Below, piece by piece: positions 1 through 9,706 of a stretch of DNA of 64,000 nt. The notes below the pieces were generated by a model. It did not search any database. It was not told the DNA's origin and worked only from the letters and a program-made list of their open reading frames with translations. The DNA comes from an uncultured Bacteroidales bacterium (GTDB lineage: Bacteria; Bacteroidota; Bacteroidia; Bacteroidales; UBA932), in contig CAMHKQ010000002.1 in the NCBI GenBank assembly GCA_946185745.1, forward strand, positions 1 to 64,000. The letters run 5' to 3'. The stretch's first letter is position 1; every line of letters starts with the position of its first letter. The translations under genes and the position numbers were made by a program.

Positions 1-203
<203 letters not shown>

Positions 204-235
204 CGAAGGCATTATCTTAATCAATTTTCCAAATC

Positions 236-712
236 ATGAGAAAAGCAAAGCCTAAGAAGAGGATTCTACTTCCTGATCCCAAGTATCACGAAATCGAGGT
301 TACCCGTTTCGTGAACAACCTGATGTTACAGGGGAAGAAGAGTATCGCGTATTCTATTTTTTACGATGCCATTGACATGGTAGGCGAGAAGATGAAAGAT
401 TCCGATCAGGCTCCTATAGATATTTGGAAGAAAGCACTCGAGAACGTGACTCCTCAGATCGAGGTCAAGTCGCGCCGTATCGGTGGTGCCAACTTCCAGG
501 TGCCCACGGAGTTGCGTCCGGAAAGGAAGGTCTCCCTGTCAATGAAGAACATGATCTCCTTCGCCCGTAAACGCTCCGGCCGCTCCATGGCAGAAAAACT
601 TGCAGCCGAAATCATGGCTGCTTACAACAACGAAGGTGGCGCCTTCAAGCGCAAAGAGGACATGCACCGCATGGCCGAGGCCAACAAGGCATTCGCCCAC
701 TTCCGCTTCTAG
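236..712 (+). CDS. rpsG: 30S ribosomal protein S7
   Basis: 158 aa, MRKAKPKKR...[19 protein letters not shown]...[21 protein letters not shown]; synteny. Confidence 0.98.
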   Translation: MRKAKPKKRILLPDPKYHEIEVTRFVNNLMLQGKKSIAYSIFYDAIDMVGEKMKDSDQAPIDIWKKALENVTPQIEVKSRRIGGANFQVPTELRPERKVSLSMKNMISFARKRSGRSMAEKLAAEIMAAYNNEGGAFKRKEDMHRMAEANKAFAHFRF

Positions 713-731
713 TTGTAACTCAGTAGTATAG

Positions 732-2849
732 ATGTCCAAAAGGGATTTAAATTTCACCCGCAACATCGGTATCATGGCCCACATCGATGCCGGCAAGACC
801 ACCACGTCCGAGCGTATCCTGTATTATACAGGTAAGACGCACAAGATCGGGGAGGTTCATGACGGCCAGGCCACGATGGACTGGATGGTACAGGAGCAGG
901 AGCGCGGAATCACCATCACTTCCGCCGCCACCACCTGCTTCTGGCACTACGCCGGCAAGGAGTATCATATCAACCTGATAGACACTCCGGGCCACGTAGA
1001 CTTCACGGTCGAGGTGGAAAGGTCGCTGAGAGTGCTCGACGGTACCGTCGCAACGTTCGATGCCGTAGGCAAAGTGCAGCCGCAGAGCGAGACTGTCTGG
1101 CGTCAGGCCGACAAGTACCGCGTACCCAAGCTTGCCTACGTGAACAAGATGGACCGTGTCGGAGCAGACTTCATCGGCTGTGTCGAAGACATCAAGAACA
1201 AGCTCGGCGCCACCGCGGTCCCCATCGCCCTTCCAATTGGGGCGGAGGAGGACTTCCAGGGCATAGTGGACCTCATCTCCCAGAAGGCAATCGTCTATCG
1301 CGACGACGACGAACTCGTCAACTACGATATCGCCGATGTGCCCGAAGACATGAAGGAAGAGGTCGCCCTGTGGCGCGACAAGCTCCTCGAGGCCGCCGCG
1401 GAATGCGACGACGTCGTGATGGAGAAGTACTTCGACAATCCCGAATCGGTCACCGAAGACGAAATCATCGCAGCCCTGCGAAAAGGCACGATCGCAATGA
1501 AGATCGTCCCCGCCACCTGCGGTTCTTCCTATAAGAATAAAGGTGTGCAGTTCCTGCTCGACGCTGTCGTGAGGTATCTGCCCAGCCCTATCGACATAGG
1601 AAACATCAAGGCCACGAACACCCACAACGGCAAAGAGGAGGAACTTGCTCCCGATGCCGCCGCTCCGTTCTGCGGCCTCGTCTTCAAAATCGCGACCGAT
1701 CCCTATGTAGGACGTCTTGCTTACGTGAGGGCCTATTCGGGCAAGCTAGATGCCGGTTCGTACGTGGTCAACTCCCGCACCGGCAAGAAAGAGCGTGTCG
1801 CCAGGCTCTACCAGATGCACTCCAACCACCAGAATCCCATCGATTTCGTGGAGGCCGGGGACATCTGCGCCGCAGTTGGTTTCAAGGATCTCCGCACCGG
1901 AGATACGATCTGTGACGAAAGCCACCACTTCGTGCTCGAGAAGATGGAGTTCCCCGACCCGGTAATCGGTATCGCAATCGAACCCAAGACCCAGCTCGAC
2001 CTCGACAAGCTCGGGGTCGCGCTCGGGAAGCTTGCCGAAGAAGACCCGACGTTTACCGTCAAGTCCGATACCGAAACCGGTCAGACCATCATCAGCGGCA
2101 TGGGTGAGCTTCACCTCGACATCATCGTAGACCGTCTGCGTCGCGAATTCGGGGTGGAAATCAACGAAGGTGCACCTCACGTAAACTACAAAGAAGCCAT
2201 CACTTCCAGCGTCCAGTACCGCGAGCTTTTCAAAAAGCAGACGGGCGGTCGCGGAAAGTTCGCCGATATCATCGTCGAAATCGGTCCGGCCGACGAAGGC
2301 ACCCAAGGCCTTCAGTTCGAAAGCCAGGTCAAGGGCGGCAACGTGCCCAAGGAGTTCATTCCCGCAGTCCAGAAGGGCTTTGAGAGTGCAATGGTAAACG
2401 GCGTGCTCGCCGGCTACGAAATGCAAAGCCTCAAGGTCACCCTGCTGGACGGCTCTTACCACCCCGTCGATTCCGATCAGCTCTCATTTGAACTTGCAGC
2501 CCGCATGGCGTTCCGCCACGCCTGTCCGAAGTGCCACCCGGTGCTTCTGGAGCCCATCATGAGCCTGGAGGTAGTTACCCCCGAAGACTACATGGGCGAC
2601 ATAGTCGGCGACCTCAACCGCCGCCGCGGTCAGATCGTGGCAATGGATTCCACCAACAACGGCGCAAGGATTATCAAGGCATATGTTCCGCTCTCCGAGC
2701 AGTTCGGTTACGTAACCGTTCTGCGCACCCTTTCATCCGGCCGTGCGACCAGCACGATGACCTTCGACCATTACGCCGAAGTGGCCCCCGCGATGGCTAA
2801 GGAGATAGTGGAGAAAAGCGGTTACAGGGTGCCCGAAGATGAAGAATAA
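732..2849 (+). CDS. fusA: Elongation factor G
   Basis: 705 aa, [25 protein letters not shown]1 motif, DTPGHVDF, full-length EF-G. Confidence 0.99.
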   Translation: MSKRDLNFTRNIGIMAHIDAGKTTTSERILYYTGKTHKIGEVHDGQATMDWMVQEQERGITITSAATTCFWHYAGKEYHINLIDTPGHVDFTVEVERSLRVLDGTVATFDAVGKVQPQSETVWRQADKYRVPKLAYVNKMDRVGADFIGCVEDIKNKLGATAVPIALPIGAEEDFQGIVDLISQKAIVYRDDDELVNYDIADVPEDMKEEVALWRDKLLEAAAECDDVVMEKYFDNPESVTEDEIIAALRKGTIAMKIVPATCGSSYKNKGVQFLLDAVVRYLPSPIDIGNIKATNTHNGKEEELAPDAAAPFCGLVFKIATDPYVGRLAYVRAYSGKLDAGSYVVNSRTGKKERVARLYQMHSNHQNPIDFVEAGDICAAVGFKDLRTGDTICDESHHFVLEKMEFPDPVIGIAIEPKTQLDLDKLGVALGKLAEEDPTFTVKSDTETGQTIISGMGELHLDIIVDRLRREFGVEINEGAPHVNYKEAITSSVQYRELFKKQTGGRGKFADIIVEIGPADEGTQGLQFESQVKGGNVPKEFIPAVQKGFESAMVNGVLAGYEMQSLKVTLLDGSYHPVDSDQLSFELAARMAFRHACPKCHPVLLEPIMSLEVVTPEDYMGDIVGDLNRRRGQIVAMDSTNNGARIIKAYVPLSEQFGYVTVLRTLSSGRATSTMTFDHYAEVAPAMAKEIVEKSGYRVPEDEE

Positions 2850-2853
2850 TTTA

Positions 2854-2861
2854 TATCTTTG
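2854..2861 (+). promoter_or_regulatory. Bacteroidota-type -7 element TATCTTTG upstream of rpsJ
   Basis: TATCTTTG 8 nt before the rpsJ ATG; matches TAnnTTTG. Confidence 0.5.
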
Positions 2862-2869
2862 CAAGCAAT

Positions 2870-3175
2870 ATGAGCCAGAAAATCAGAATTAAACTCAAGT
2901 CTTTCGACCACATGCTGGTAGACAAGTCCGCATCGAAGATCGTCGAGACCGTAAAGAGCACCGGAGCCAAGGTCAACGGCCCGATTCCGCTGCCCACCAA
3001 CAAGAAGATCTTCACGGTCAACCGCTCCACCTTCGTCAACAAGAAGGCCCGCGAGCAGTTCGAGCTCGATTCTTACCGCAGGCTTCTCGACATCGAGGAC
3101 AGCAACGCCAAGACCGTTGACGCCCTCATGAAGCTCGAGCTTCCCTCCGGCGTGGATGTAGAAATAAAGGTCTGA
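2870..3175 (+). CDS. rpsJ: 30S ribosomal protein S10
   Basis: 101 aa, [46 protein letters not shown]. Confidence 0.98.
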   Translation: MSQKIRIKLKSFDHMLVDKSASKIVETVKSTGAKVNGPIPLPTNKKIFTVNRSTFVNKKAREQFELDSYRRLLDIEDSNAKTVDALMKLELPSGVDVEIKV

Positions 3176-3228
3176 CGTCAGATAGCCTGACACAGGCAAG
3201 CCCGGCCCGGGCGTAATTCCGGGTCACC

Positions 3229-3305
3229 GGTCCCATAGCTCAGTTGGTTAGAGCATCTGACTCATAATCAGGGGGTCGTAGGATCATGCCCTACTGGGAC
3301 CACCA
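3229..3305 (+). tRNA. tRNA-Met (anticodon CAT), CCA encoded
   Basis: Cloverleaf: acceptor GGTCCCA/TGGGACC, loop CTCATAA, T-arm CCTAC-type; 3' ACCA encoded. Confidence 0.93.
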
Positions 3306-3308
3306 AAT

Positions 3309-3334
3309 AAAGTCGCCCTCGAGGCGACTTTTTT
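3309..3334 (+). terminator. Rho-independent-like terminator after tRNA-Met
   Basis: AAGTCGCC-CTCGA-GGCGACTTTTTT stem-loop plus T-tract. Confidence 0.75.
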
Positions 3335-3354
3335 GGTGGCCTCTGGGTTTCCAA

Positions 3355-3801
3355 TCATTCCTGTTTCAAATGGGACATGAAGTCTTCGGGTGTCATGACG
3401 AGCATGTCGGTGGCGGGGTGGGAGGAGATGAATTTGCGGTCGGACGTTACGAGCACGTCCACCCCTTTGGATTCGGCATGGGCGAAGAGGGCGTCGTCTT
3501 CGAAGTCGCTTCCGCCGATTTTTATGGCATCGCGGATATCGAAGGTGTCGATATGCTCTACATTAATGTAATTCAACAGTTTGAGTATTTCGTCACGGAA
3601 AAACATACTCCTTTTCCCAGGTATTTTCGAGCATATATAAGAAGCGTCAATTATACTTTGGGTGGTAATGGACGCTTCCAGTTTGCTTTGTTTTGCAAAC
3701 TGGAAAATTATCGTTGAACATGCATAAGACGGACGACTTTCGTCCATGAGGACATCAACCAATACATTTGTGTCCAGAAAAACCCTACTCTTCAGTTCCA
3801 T
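3355..3801 (-). CDS. PIN-domain protein, probable toxin of a TA pair
   Basis: MELKSRVFLDTNVLVDVLMDESRP (PIN first Asp motif) and later FEDDALFAHAESKGVDVLVTSDRKF (conserved acidic residues); overlaps upstream RHH-type gene. Confidence 0.85.
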   Translation of the reverse strand: MELKSRVFLDTNVLVDVLMDESRPSYACSTIIFQFAKQSKLEASITTQSIIDASYICSKIPGKRSMFFRDEILKLLNYINVEHIDTFDIRDAIKIGGSDFEDDALFAHAESKGVDVLVTSDRKFISSHPATDMLVMTPEDFMSHLKQE

Positions 3802-4069
3802 AGTATTTGTTCCAGAGATAAGCCAGTTTGGGATCAGCCTCGAGATCTTCTTTCGAGGGTGTCGAGATGCATTGCGCCATACTCAGAATTTCTTCCGAGA
3901 CTTTGAAGTCTTTCGGGATAGTGGGCCATTCGATGCCGGTACTCTTTTCCAGGACGCTCTCGACATAGCTGTTGAAGGAGCGCCCTTCCTGACGGGCCTT
4001 GCGCTTGACCCGCGCCATTACCTCCGGCCTGAGGCGGATGACAGTCTGGATGCGTTGTATGTTTTCCAT
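3785..4069 (-). CDS. RHH/Arc-like antitoxin (ORF-track start at 4126 is probably too far upstream)
   Basis: MENIQRIQTVIRLRPEVMARVKRKARQEGRSFNSYVESVLEKST, ribbon-helix-helix-like; 17-bp overlap with PIN gene; TATATTTG -7 element upstream. Confidence 0.8.
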   Translation of the reverse strand: MENIQRIQTVIRLRPEVMARVKRKARQEGRSFNSYVESVLEKSTGIEWPTIPKDFKVSEEILSMAQCISTPSKEDLEADPKLAYLWNKYYGTEE

Positions 4070-4146
4070 ATGATTACATTTTCCTGCAAATATAATCACA
4101 AAGATTACATTTCCAAAAAAGTGCAATCAAAAAGCGGGGTACTGCC

Positions 4147-6573
4147 CTAGAAGTGGTACCCGAACCCCATGTAGAAGCCGAAATTGGTGATGGGAGAGTA
4201 TTCGACCCTTGCCTTGAGCGGACCGACGGGGGTCTTGTACGCAAGTTGGAATGCAGAGCCAAGGTAATACTCGGAATCTTCCCATTTCATCAGACCGCTT
4301 ATACTGTCGGTGCTCAGAAGCGCGCCGCCCATCAGGGAGATATACACGTCTGAAAGGACGCGGGCGCGCATTTCAAGGTTTGCCGCAGCCACCAGGGGCC
4401 TCATCATGATGGAATTATGCCATCCGCAGAATGGGATCTGCTGATCCACATAGCGCCCGCGCATCTCTCCGCCGACCAGATTGCCGATGAAATAATCGGC
4501 AGTCGTCCTCACGTCTTCCTTGTTCCTGTTCAGGAAGACCAGGCGGGTGTCGAAAGTCGGGATGAAGCTGAACCAGGAAGATGACCCCATGACCTGGCGC
4601 CAGTTGGCGCTGAAGATATGGGCGTTGGTGCCGCTGTACCGCTCGCCGAAAGTCTCCTCGAAGCGCCATCCGCCCTCGTATCCATGAGACGGGAAAAACT
4701 TGTCGTCCATGGAATAGAAGCGCATGTCGGCATAGGCCGTATACCACTTCGAGCGCATTCCGCCGACAATATCCATGGATGGAACGCCGTTTGCGCTTTC
4801 GGACATGATGGAGCGAAGGTGATATAAACCGTAACGCGCACCGGCCATCAGGTTTACGTTGCGCATACGGTGCGATGCGAGGAACACGTCGACGTAGTTG
4901 TGCCCTATACTTGCGGAAGAATTGACTATGTTGCCGTCGTTCCAGCTGACGAGGTGCACGTTCTTGCTTTCCGTCTTCACTTCCGCGCTGATGCTCGGCA
5001 TGTAAGGAAGAATCAGGGAATAGCGCAGCATGGCGCTCATGTTCTGGCCCATACGGCCCTCGAATTCGAGCCTGTTGCCGCGGAGACCGTAGAGATTGAG
5101 GCCGAGACCGACGGCGGCGGCCACAAGCTCCTCGTTGTCCGCCCTCACGCCCATGCTCATGCCGTGACGCGGGCCGGGCTCGCAGTTCACATCGAGTTTG
5201 TACTCATCGAGACCATCATTATAGGCCCTGTAGGTTATTTTGCGGAAGGAGCCCATGCCGTACAGCCGGTACAGCGATTCGTTTACGTCCGCCGCTGTGT
5301 AAGGGACATTCTCCTCGAGGTGCCCCTTGTACGTCAGATACATGGAGTCGCGGCGGCTCATGCCGGGGATGATCACGTCCCTGACCTGCATAGGGGTATT
5401 GCCGATGTACGTAGCCGGGGGATTCTTCCGGGCGGAACGCCTGCCCCTCGTCATCCGCGCGATGCGCTGAAGATCAACATCCCTCACCAAAGCCGACTCG
5501 TAGCCCTTCTGCAGGAGCGCACTGATGGCGTCCTTGTTGAAAGACAGCATTCCGAAACCCTTGATGTCGGGAGTAATGTGCACGTCCGAGTCGATGATGT
5601 TGGCATCATAGGCCTCGCGGCTCAGCATGTCGACAAGGCTGCCGAACATGTCGCCCAGATTGTTAACGTGGGTGTAGTCCGCCGCGCCCGCAGTGAGCGT
5701 GACGCCTATCACTATGTCCGCCCCCATCTTTCGGGCAAGGTCCACCGGATAGTTGTTCCGGATGCCACCGTCCACCAGCACCATGTCTTTGGTGCGCACC
5801 GGCAGGAAAAGGCCAGGAATGCTCATGGTGGAACGCATGGCGGTGGCGATGTCGCCGCTTGTCCAGTTCTTGGCCTTGCCGCTCACTATGTCCGACGCAA
5901 CGCAGAGGAACGGGATAGGCAGATCCATGAATGATATGGAGTCGTGATAGCCGACGCTCACGCTGGCGATGAGGTTTTCCACATTGATGCCGCTGGTGAA
6001 GCCGGAAGGCAGGCTCTGCATAAACGTGCTGGGCACGGAAGCGTCTGATGCCTGCAAGATGGCCTCTTCCATCTGCTCCTGCCTTCTTTTGCGATCCTCC
6101 CTGCTGGACGCACCGAACTCGAACGGGATAGTTGTAAGGAAGCGGGTGCGCCGCATTTTGGTCTGATACGGAATATACTGCTCCGGGACCCTGTCCTTCA
6201 GAAGCATATTCCAGTCGGCGGTGGTGAAGAGCGTATCGAGGAAATCGGATTTGTATCCCAGGGCGTACACGCCGCCCACGAGACCGCCTATACTGGTGCC
6301 CAGTATCATGTCGATGGGGATGTCGAGCTCTTCGAGCCTCTTGAGTACACCCACGTGGGCGGCGCCCTTGGCACCGCCTCCGCTCAGGACGAGCGCCACC
6401 GTCGGACGGTTGAGGGTGCGGCGTACGTTGTCCATCTTTTTCCGCATCGCCAGGAAATAGAGGGAATCAGCCTCCGGATCCACGCTGGGAACCATGGTGC
6501 TGCCCCCTGCCTGGGCGAAGGCAAGGAGCGGAAAGACAAACGTGACGAGCAGTAAAACCAGGAATCTTTTCAT
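4147..6573 (-). CDS. Patatin-like phospholipase with C-terminal POTRA/beta-barrel outer-membrane region (PlpD-like)
   Basis: VALVLSGGGAKGAAHVGVLKRLEELDIPIDMILGTSIGGLVGG (GGGxxKG and GTSxG) and VDGGIRNNYPVD (DGG); barrel-like C-terminus ending in F; signal peptide starting MKRFLVLLLVTF at 6573. Confidence 0.9.
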   Translation of the reverse strand: MKRFLVLLLVTFVFPLLAFAQAGGSTMVPSVDPEADSLYFLAMRKKMDNVRRTLNRPTVALVLSGGGAKGAAHVGVLKRLEELDIPIDMILGTSIGGLVGGVYALGYKSDFLDTLFTTADWNMLLKDRVPEQYIPYQTKMRRTRFLTTIPFEFGASSREDRKRRQEQMEEAILQASDASVPSTFMQSLPSGFTSGINVENLIASVSVGYHDSISFMDLPIPFLCVASDIVSGKAKNWTSGDIATAMRSTMSIPGLFLPVRTKDMVLVDGGIRNNYPVDLARKMGADIVIGVTLTAGAADYTHVNNLGDMFGSLVDMLSREAYDANIIDSDVHITPDIKGFGMLSFNKDAISALLQKGYESALVRDVDLQRIARMTRGRRSARKNPPATYIGNTPMQVRDVIIPGMSRRDSMYLTYKGHLEENVPYTAADVNESLYRLYGMGSFRKITYRAYNDGLDEYKLDVNCEPGPRHGMSMGVRADNEELVAAAVGLGLNLYGLRGNRLEFEGRMGQNMSAMLRYSLILPYMPSISAEVKTESKNVHLVSWNDGNIVNSSASIGHNYVDVFLASHRMRNVNLMAGARYGLYHLRSIMSESANGVPSMDIVGGMRSKWYTAYADMRFYSMDDKFFPSHGYEGGWRFEETFGERYSGTNAHIFSANWRQVMGSSSWFSFIPTFDTRLVFLNRNKEDVRTTADYFIGNLVGGEMRGRYVDQQIPFCGWHNSIMMRPLVAAANLEMRARVLSDVYISLMGGALLSTDSISGLMKWEDSEYYLGSAFQLAYKTPVGPLKARVEYSPITNFGFYMGFGYHF

Positions 6574-6589
6574 AATCCCGGTATTCAGC

Positions 6590-7075
6590 CTAATTGCCGA
6601 TATTGGTGAAGGTGTAGGTGAAGTCGGCCCACTGTCCCGGGAAATCCTTCTCGTACTTGGCAAGGACCAGCTTTGTCTTTTCCGTATTGACGGACTTGAC
6701 GGTGTAGGTCAAAACGTCGTCGATGTACAGGTTGTCGTTCTCCAGTTTCCAGCTGAAATATTTATTCTTGGCATTCACGGGATTATCGTAGGTGGAACCG
6801 TAATCGAAGGTGGTCAGCTTGCCTGCGCCGCCAATCGTGAAGTCGTAGACAGTCTCGACTCCGGACTCCTGAGGCGTGTGGGTGTACCCGCCTTCGTCGG
6901 AGCTGACCAGCTGCCAGACACCTATGACACTGCTGTCAGCCATGGATGTTACGCCGTTCAGCAGTTCCATGAGTTCATTTAACATTTCTTCAGTGCAGGA
7001 AGTTACAGTCAAAGTAGTACCAAGCAGCGCAATTCCGAGCGATGCGATGGTTGCAAACAGACGGGATTTCTTCAT
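6590..7075 (-). CDS. Secreted/lipoprotein, lipocalin-like (META/lipocalin_4-type) hypothetical
   Basis: MKKSRLFATIASLGIALLGTTLTVTSCTEE lipobox; VIGVWQLVSSDEGGY pattern. Confidence 0.65.
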   Translation of the reverse strand: MKKSRLFATIASLGIALLGTTLTVTSCTEEMLNELMELLNGVTSMADSSVIGVWQLVSSDEGGYTHTPQESGVETVYDFTIGGAGKLTTFDYGSTYDNPVNAKNKYFSWKLENDNLYIDDVLTYTVKSVNTEKTKLVLAKYEKDFPGQWADFTYTFTNIGN

Positions 7076-7164
7076 AATGCTATTGTTTTTCACAAATATA
7101 CCTTATTTCTCCATATTTTCAATATGGCAAGTCCATTTATTGCTTTCTTTGCTATATTCGCGAT

Positions 7165-7860
7165 ATGAAACGCTTCCTGTCCACGGCCGTCCTGATTTCC
7201 CTCTTCGCCTGCTCCTGCGGCCAGAGGGAGACCCCGATAATGGAGGTTCCGAACTGGAACAGGGCGGACGGCATAATTGCCGAACACCACCGGGCCTGGA
7301 GCCGCGAATTCGAGTCCTTCGGCCTCGATCCAGCCTTCTGCGAAGCCCTGGTCTTCCCGGAGCTGATGCGCTATTCCCCCGCCTCGGACATGTTCGAAAG
7401 GGCAGCAAACAGCGTGCTGTATGTCCGCGGCGGCACCGCAGCCACCAATTTTTCCGTCCTGTTTTTCCAGATGAAGCCCTCCTTCGCCGAAGAGATTGAA
7501 GCGGCGTGGATGGCAAGCCCGCTGAAAGACAGCTTCGGCCTGGATTTCGACCTTTCCGACAGCGAGCCCTCCCGGAAGGAAAGGATCGAAAGGCTGAGCG
7601 ACGACATCTGGCAGTGCCGGTATCTGGGCATGTTCCTGCTACTGCTTTACGACAGGGAGAAGGCCCTGAAAGAGCTCCCCGTGGAGGAGCAGCTGCGCCT
7701 GGCGGCAACGGCATACAACAATAAGTTCAACGCCGGCCTCGAGGAGCTGGACAGGCGCTCGTCCTTCAAGGGCTTCCGTTTCGGAGGCGCCGGCATCCCG
7801 CAGACGCGGGAGTATTCCTACTCCGAGATTTCACTGCTGCGGTGGTCGGAGGCAAAGTAA
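7165..7860 (+). CDS. Hypothetical lipoprotein
   Basis: MKRFLSTAVLISLFACSCGQ lipobox; 231 aa; TATATTCG 4 nt before ATG. Confidence 0.75.
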   Translation: MKRFLSTAVLISLFACSCGQRETPIMEVPNWNRADGIIAEHHRAWSREFESFGLDPAFCEALVFPELMRYSPASDMFERAANSVLYVRGGTAATNFSVLFFQMKPSFAEEIEAAWMASPLKDSFGLDFDLSDSEPSRKERIERLSDDIWQCRYLGMFLLLLYDREKALKELPVEEQLRLAATAYNNKFNAGLEELDRRSSFKGFRFGGAGIPQTREYSYSEISLLRWSEAK

Positions 7861-7881
7861 AAACAACTATCTTCGCAATAC

Positions 7882-8364
7882 ATGAAAAAGCTCATTCTCC
7901 TCACGCTCATTGCCGCGGCGTTCACCTGGAGCGCCTGCGCACAGACAGGTAAAAAGGTTTACGACGAGTCCATCGACCAGATGGCCCAGATAGACGAGGC
8001 CGTGGCCAAGGCCGCCGCATCCGGCAAGTTCGTAATAGCCCAGGTGGGTGGCAACTGGTGCCCGTGGTGCCTCAAGTTCGCCGATTTCATCACGAAGGAC
8101 GCCGAAATCGCCAAGGTCATCAGCGACAATTTCGTGTATATCCACGTGAATTACCATCCGCGCAAAAGCGCGCCTGAAGGGCTCATGGCGCGCCTAGGCA
8201 ACCCGGGCCGCTTCGGATACCCGGTGTTCGTGGTGCTCGACGGCAAAGGCAAGGTCGTCCACATCCAAGACAGCTCGCTGCTGGAGGCGGGCGACAGTTA
8301 TGACCGGGAAAAGGTACTGTCTTTCTTCAGGCACTGGACCCCTGCCGCGGTGCGGGGCGAATAG
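7882..8364 (+). CDS. Thioredoxin-fold family protein
   Basis: Signal peptide plus GNWCPWCLKFADF (CxxC), thioredoxin-like fold. Confidence 0.88.
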   Translation: MKKLILLTLIAAAFTWSACAQTGKKVYDESIDQMAQIDEAVAKAAASGKFVIAQVGGNWCPWCLKFADFITKDAEIAKVISDNFVYIHVNYHPRKSAPEGLMARLGNPGRFGYPVFVVLDGKGKVVHIQDSSLLEAGDSYDREKVLSFFRHWTPAAVRGE

Positions 8365-9585
8365 CTAATCGGCCTCGTCCTTCAGAGGGGAGCCGGCCTC
8401 CTCGAATTTCCGCTTCATGGTGGGGTTGCCCCAGGTGAGCTTGCGTATGGTGAGCTCCGACGCCTTGTCGTTGGCAAGGCGCAGGTTGCGGCCTGAGCTC
8501 ATCAGGGAGTCCTTGATTTTCTGCAGATGCGCTATCGACTTGTCTATCTCGTCAATGGCGTTCTCGAACTGCTTGGCGGCAGTCTCGAAGTTGCGGCCGA
8601 AGCCTATCCTGAAATCGTCGAGCTTCTTTTCGAAGTTGGTGATGTCGATTGACTGGTTCTTCGCGACGGCCAGTTCCCTCTTGTATTCCAGGCTCTTGCG
8701 GCTGGTCTGGCAGAGCAGGGTTATCATTGGGATGAAGAACTGCGGACGGATGACGTACATCTTGGGATAGCGGTGGCTCACGTCCACAATGCCCTGGTTG
8801 TACAGCTCCGACTCGGGCTCGAGGAGCGACACCAGCACGGCGAACTCGCAGTCCTTCTTGGTGCGGTCGGAGTCGAGTTTCTGGAAGAAATCCTCATTGC
8901 GGTGCTTCGTGGCGGTTTCGTCGGCCTCGTTCTTCATTTCGAACATGATGGAGACATATTCGATGCCATCGGCGCTGTCGCGGAAGATGAAATCGCCCTT
9001 GGTGCCGCAGGAGGCGTCGTTGTCTTTCTCGAAGTAGACTTCGGGGCCGAACAGGCCGCGGACCTTCTCGAACTCGTCGTGGCAGTGGACTTCGAGGCTT
9101 TCGCCTATCATCTTGGTGGACATCCTGGCTTTCAGGTCTTTATAGTAGTCCACCAGGTCTTTCTGGCAGCGAAGCTCAAGCTCGTATTTCTCCCTGATGC
9201 CCTGCTCGCGCAGCGCGGCCTCGCTCTTGCCGGCCTTGACCAGCCCGCTCAGTTCGGAGATTTTCGCGTCCCTGTCTTTCAGGGCCGCTTCGGAACGGGA
9301 TTTCTCTTCGAGGACGGCGATTTTCACCTTGTCTTCGTAGCCCTTCGCCTCGGCGCGCATCTTTTCGAGCTCCCTGTCCTTTTCGGCCAGACGACGGCTG
9401 AAATCCTGGGCGGATTTCATCTCGCTCATCCTGCGCTCGGCCTCTTCCTTCTCGTGGAGCAGGTCTATGCGCCTGGCGAGCTCGGCATCGAACTCGGCGT
9501 TTTTCACCTGCGACAGAAGGGAGGCGTAGTCGGCCTCGTCCACCGTGAAGGTCTTCCCGCAATGGGGGCAGCGTAACTCTTTCAT
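8365..9585 (-). CDS. DUF2130-type protein (N-terminal CxxC zinc-like, coiled coil)
   Basis: MKELRCPHCGKTFTVDEADYASLLSQVKN ... RGLFGPEVYFEKDNDASCGTKGDFIFRD ... long coiled coil. Confidence 0.85.
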   Translation of the reverse strand: MKELRCPHCGKTFTVDEADYASLLSQVKNAEFDAELARRIDLLHEKEEAERRMSEMKSAQDFSRRLAEKDRELEKMRAEAKGYEDKVKIAVLEEKSRSEAALKDRDAKISELSGLVKAGKSEAALREQGIREKYELELRCQKDLVDYYKDLKARMSTKMIGESLEVHCHDEFEKVRGLFGPEVYFEKDNDASCGTKGDFIFRDSADGIEYVSIMFEMKNEADETATKHRNEDFFQKLDSDRTKKDCEFAVLVSLLEPESELYNQGIVDVSHRYPKMYVIRPQFFIPMITLLCQTSRKSLEYKRELAVAKNQSIDITNFEKKLDDFRIGFGRNFETAAKQFENAIDEIDKSIAHLQKIKDSLMSSGRNLRLANDKASELTIRKLTWGNPTMKRKFEEAGSPLKDEAD

Positions 9586-9602
9586 ATCCGTAATTTTGGA
9601 AT

Positions 9603-9646
9603 CGACACCGGCCTCAACGCTTCCGTCGCTATTGAGGCGGGTATCG
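9603..9646. repeat. Imperfect inverted repeat/hairpin in divergent intergenic region
   Basis: CGACACCGGCCTCAA (9603-9617) vs TTGAGGCGGGTATCG (9632-9646); 13/15 complementary, 14-nt loop. Confidence 0.7.
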
Positions 9647-9706
9647 TATCAATTATTTACAAATATAACAAAATTCTTTTGAGCGGATTGACTATATTTG
9701 CAGAGT

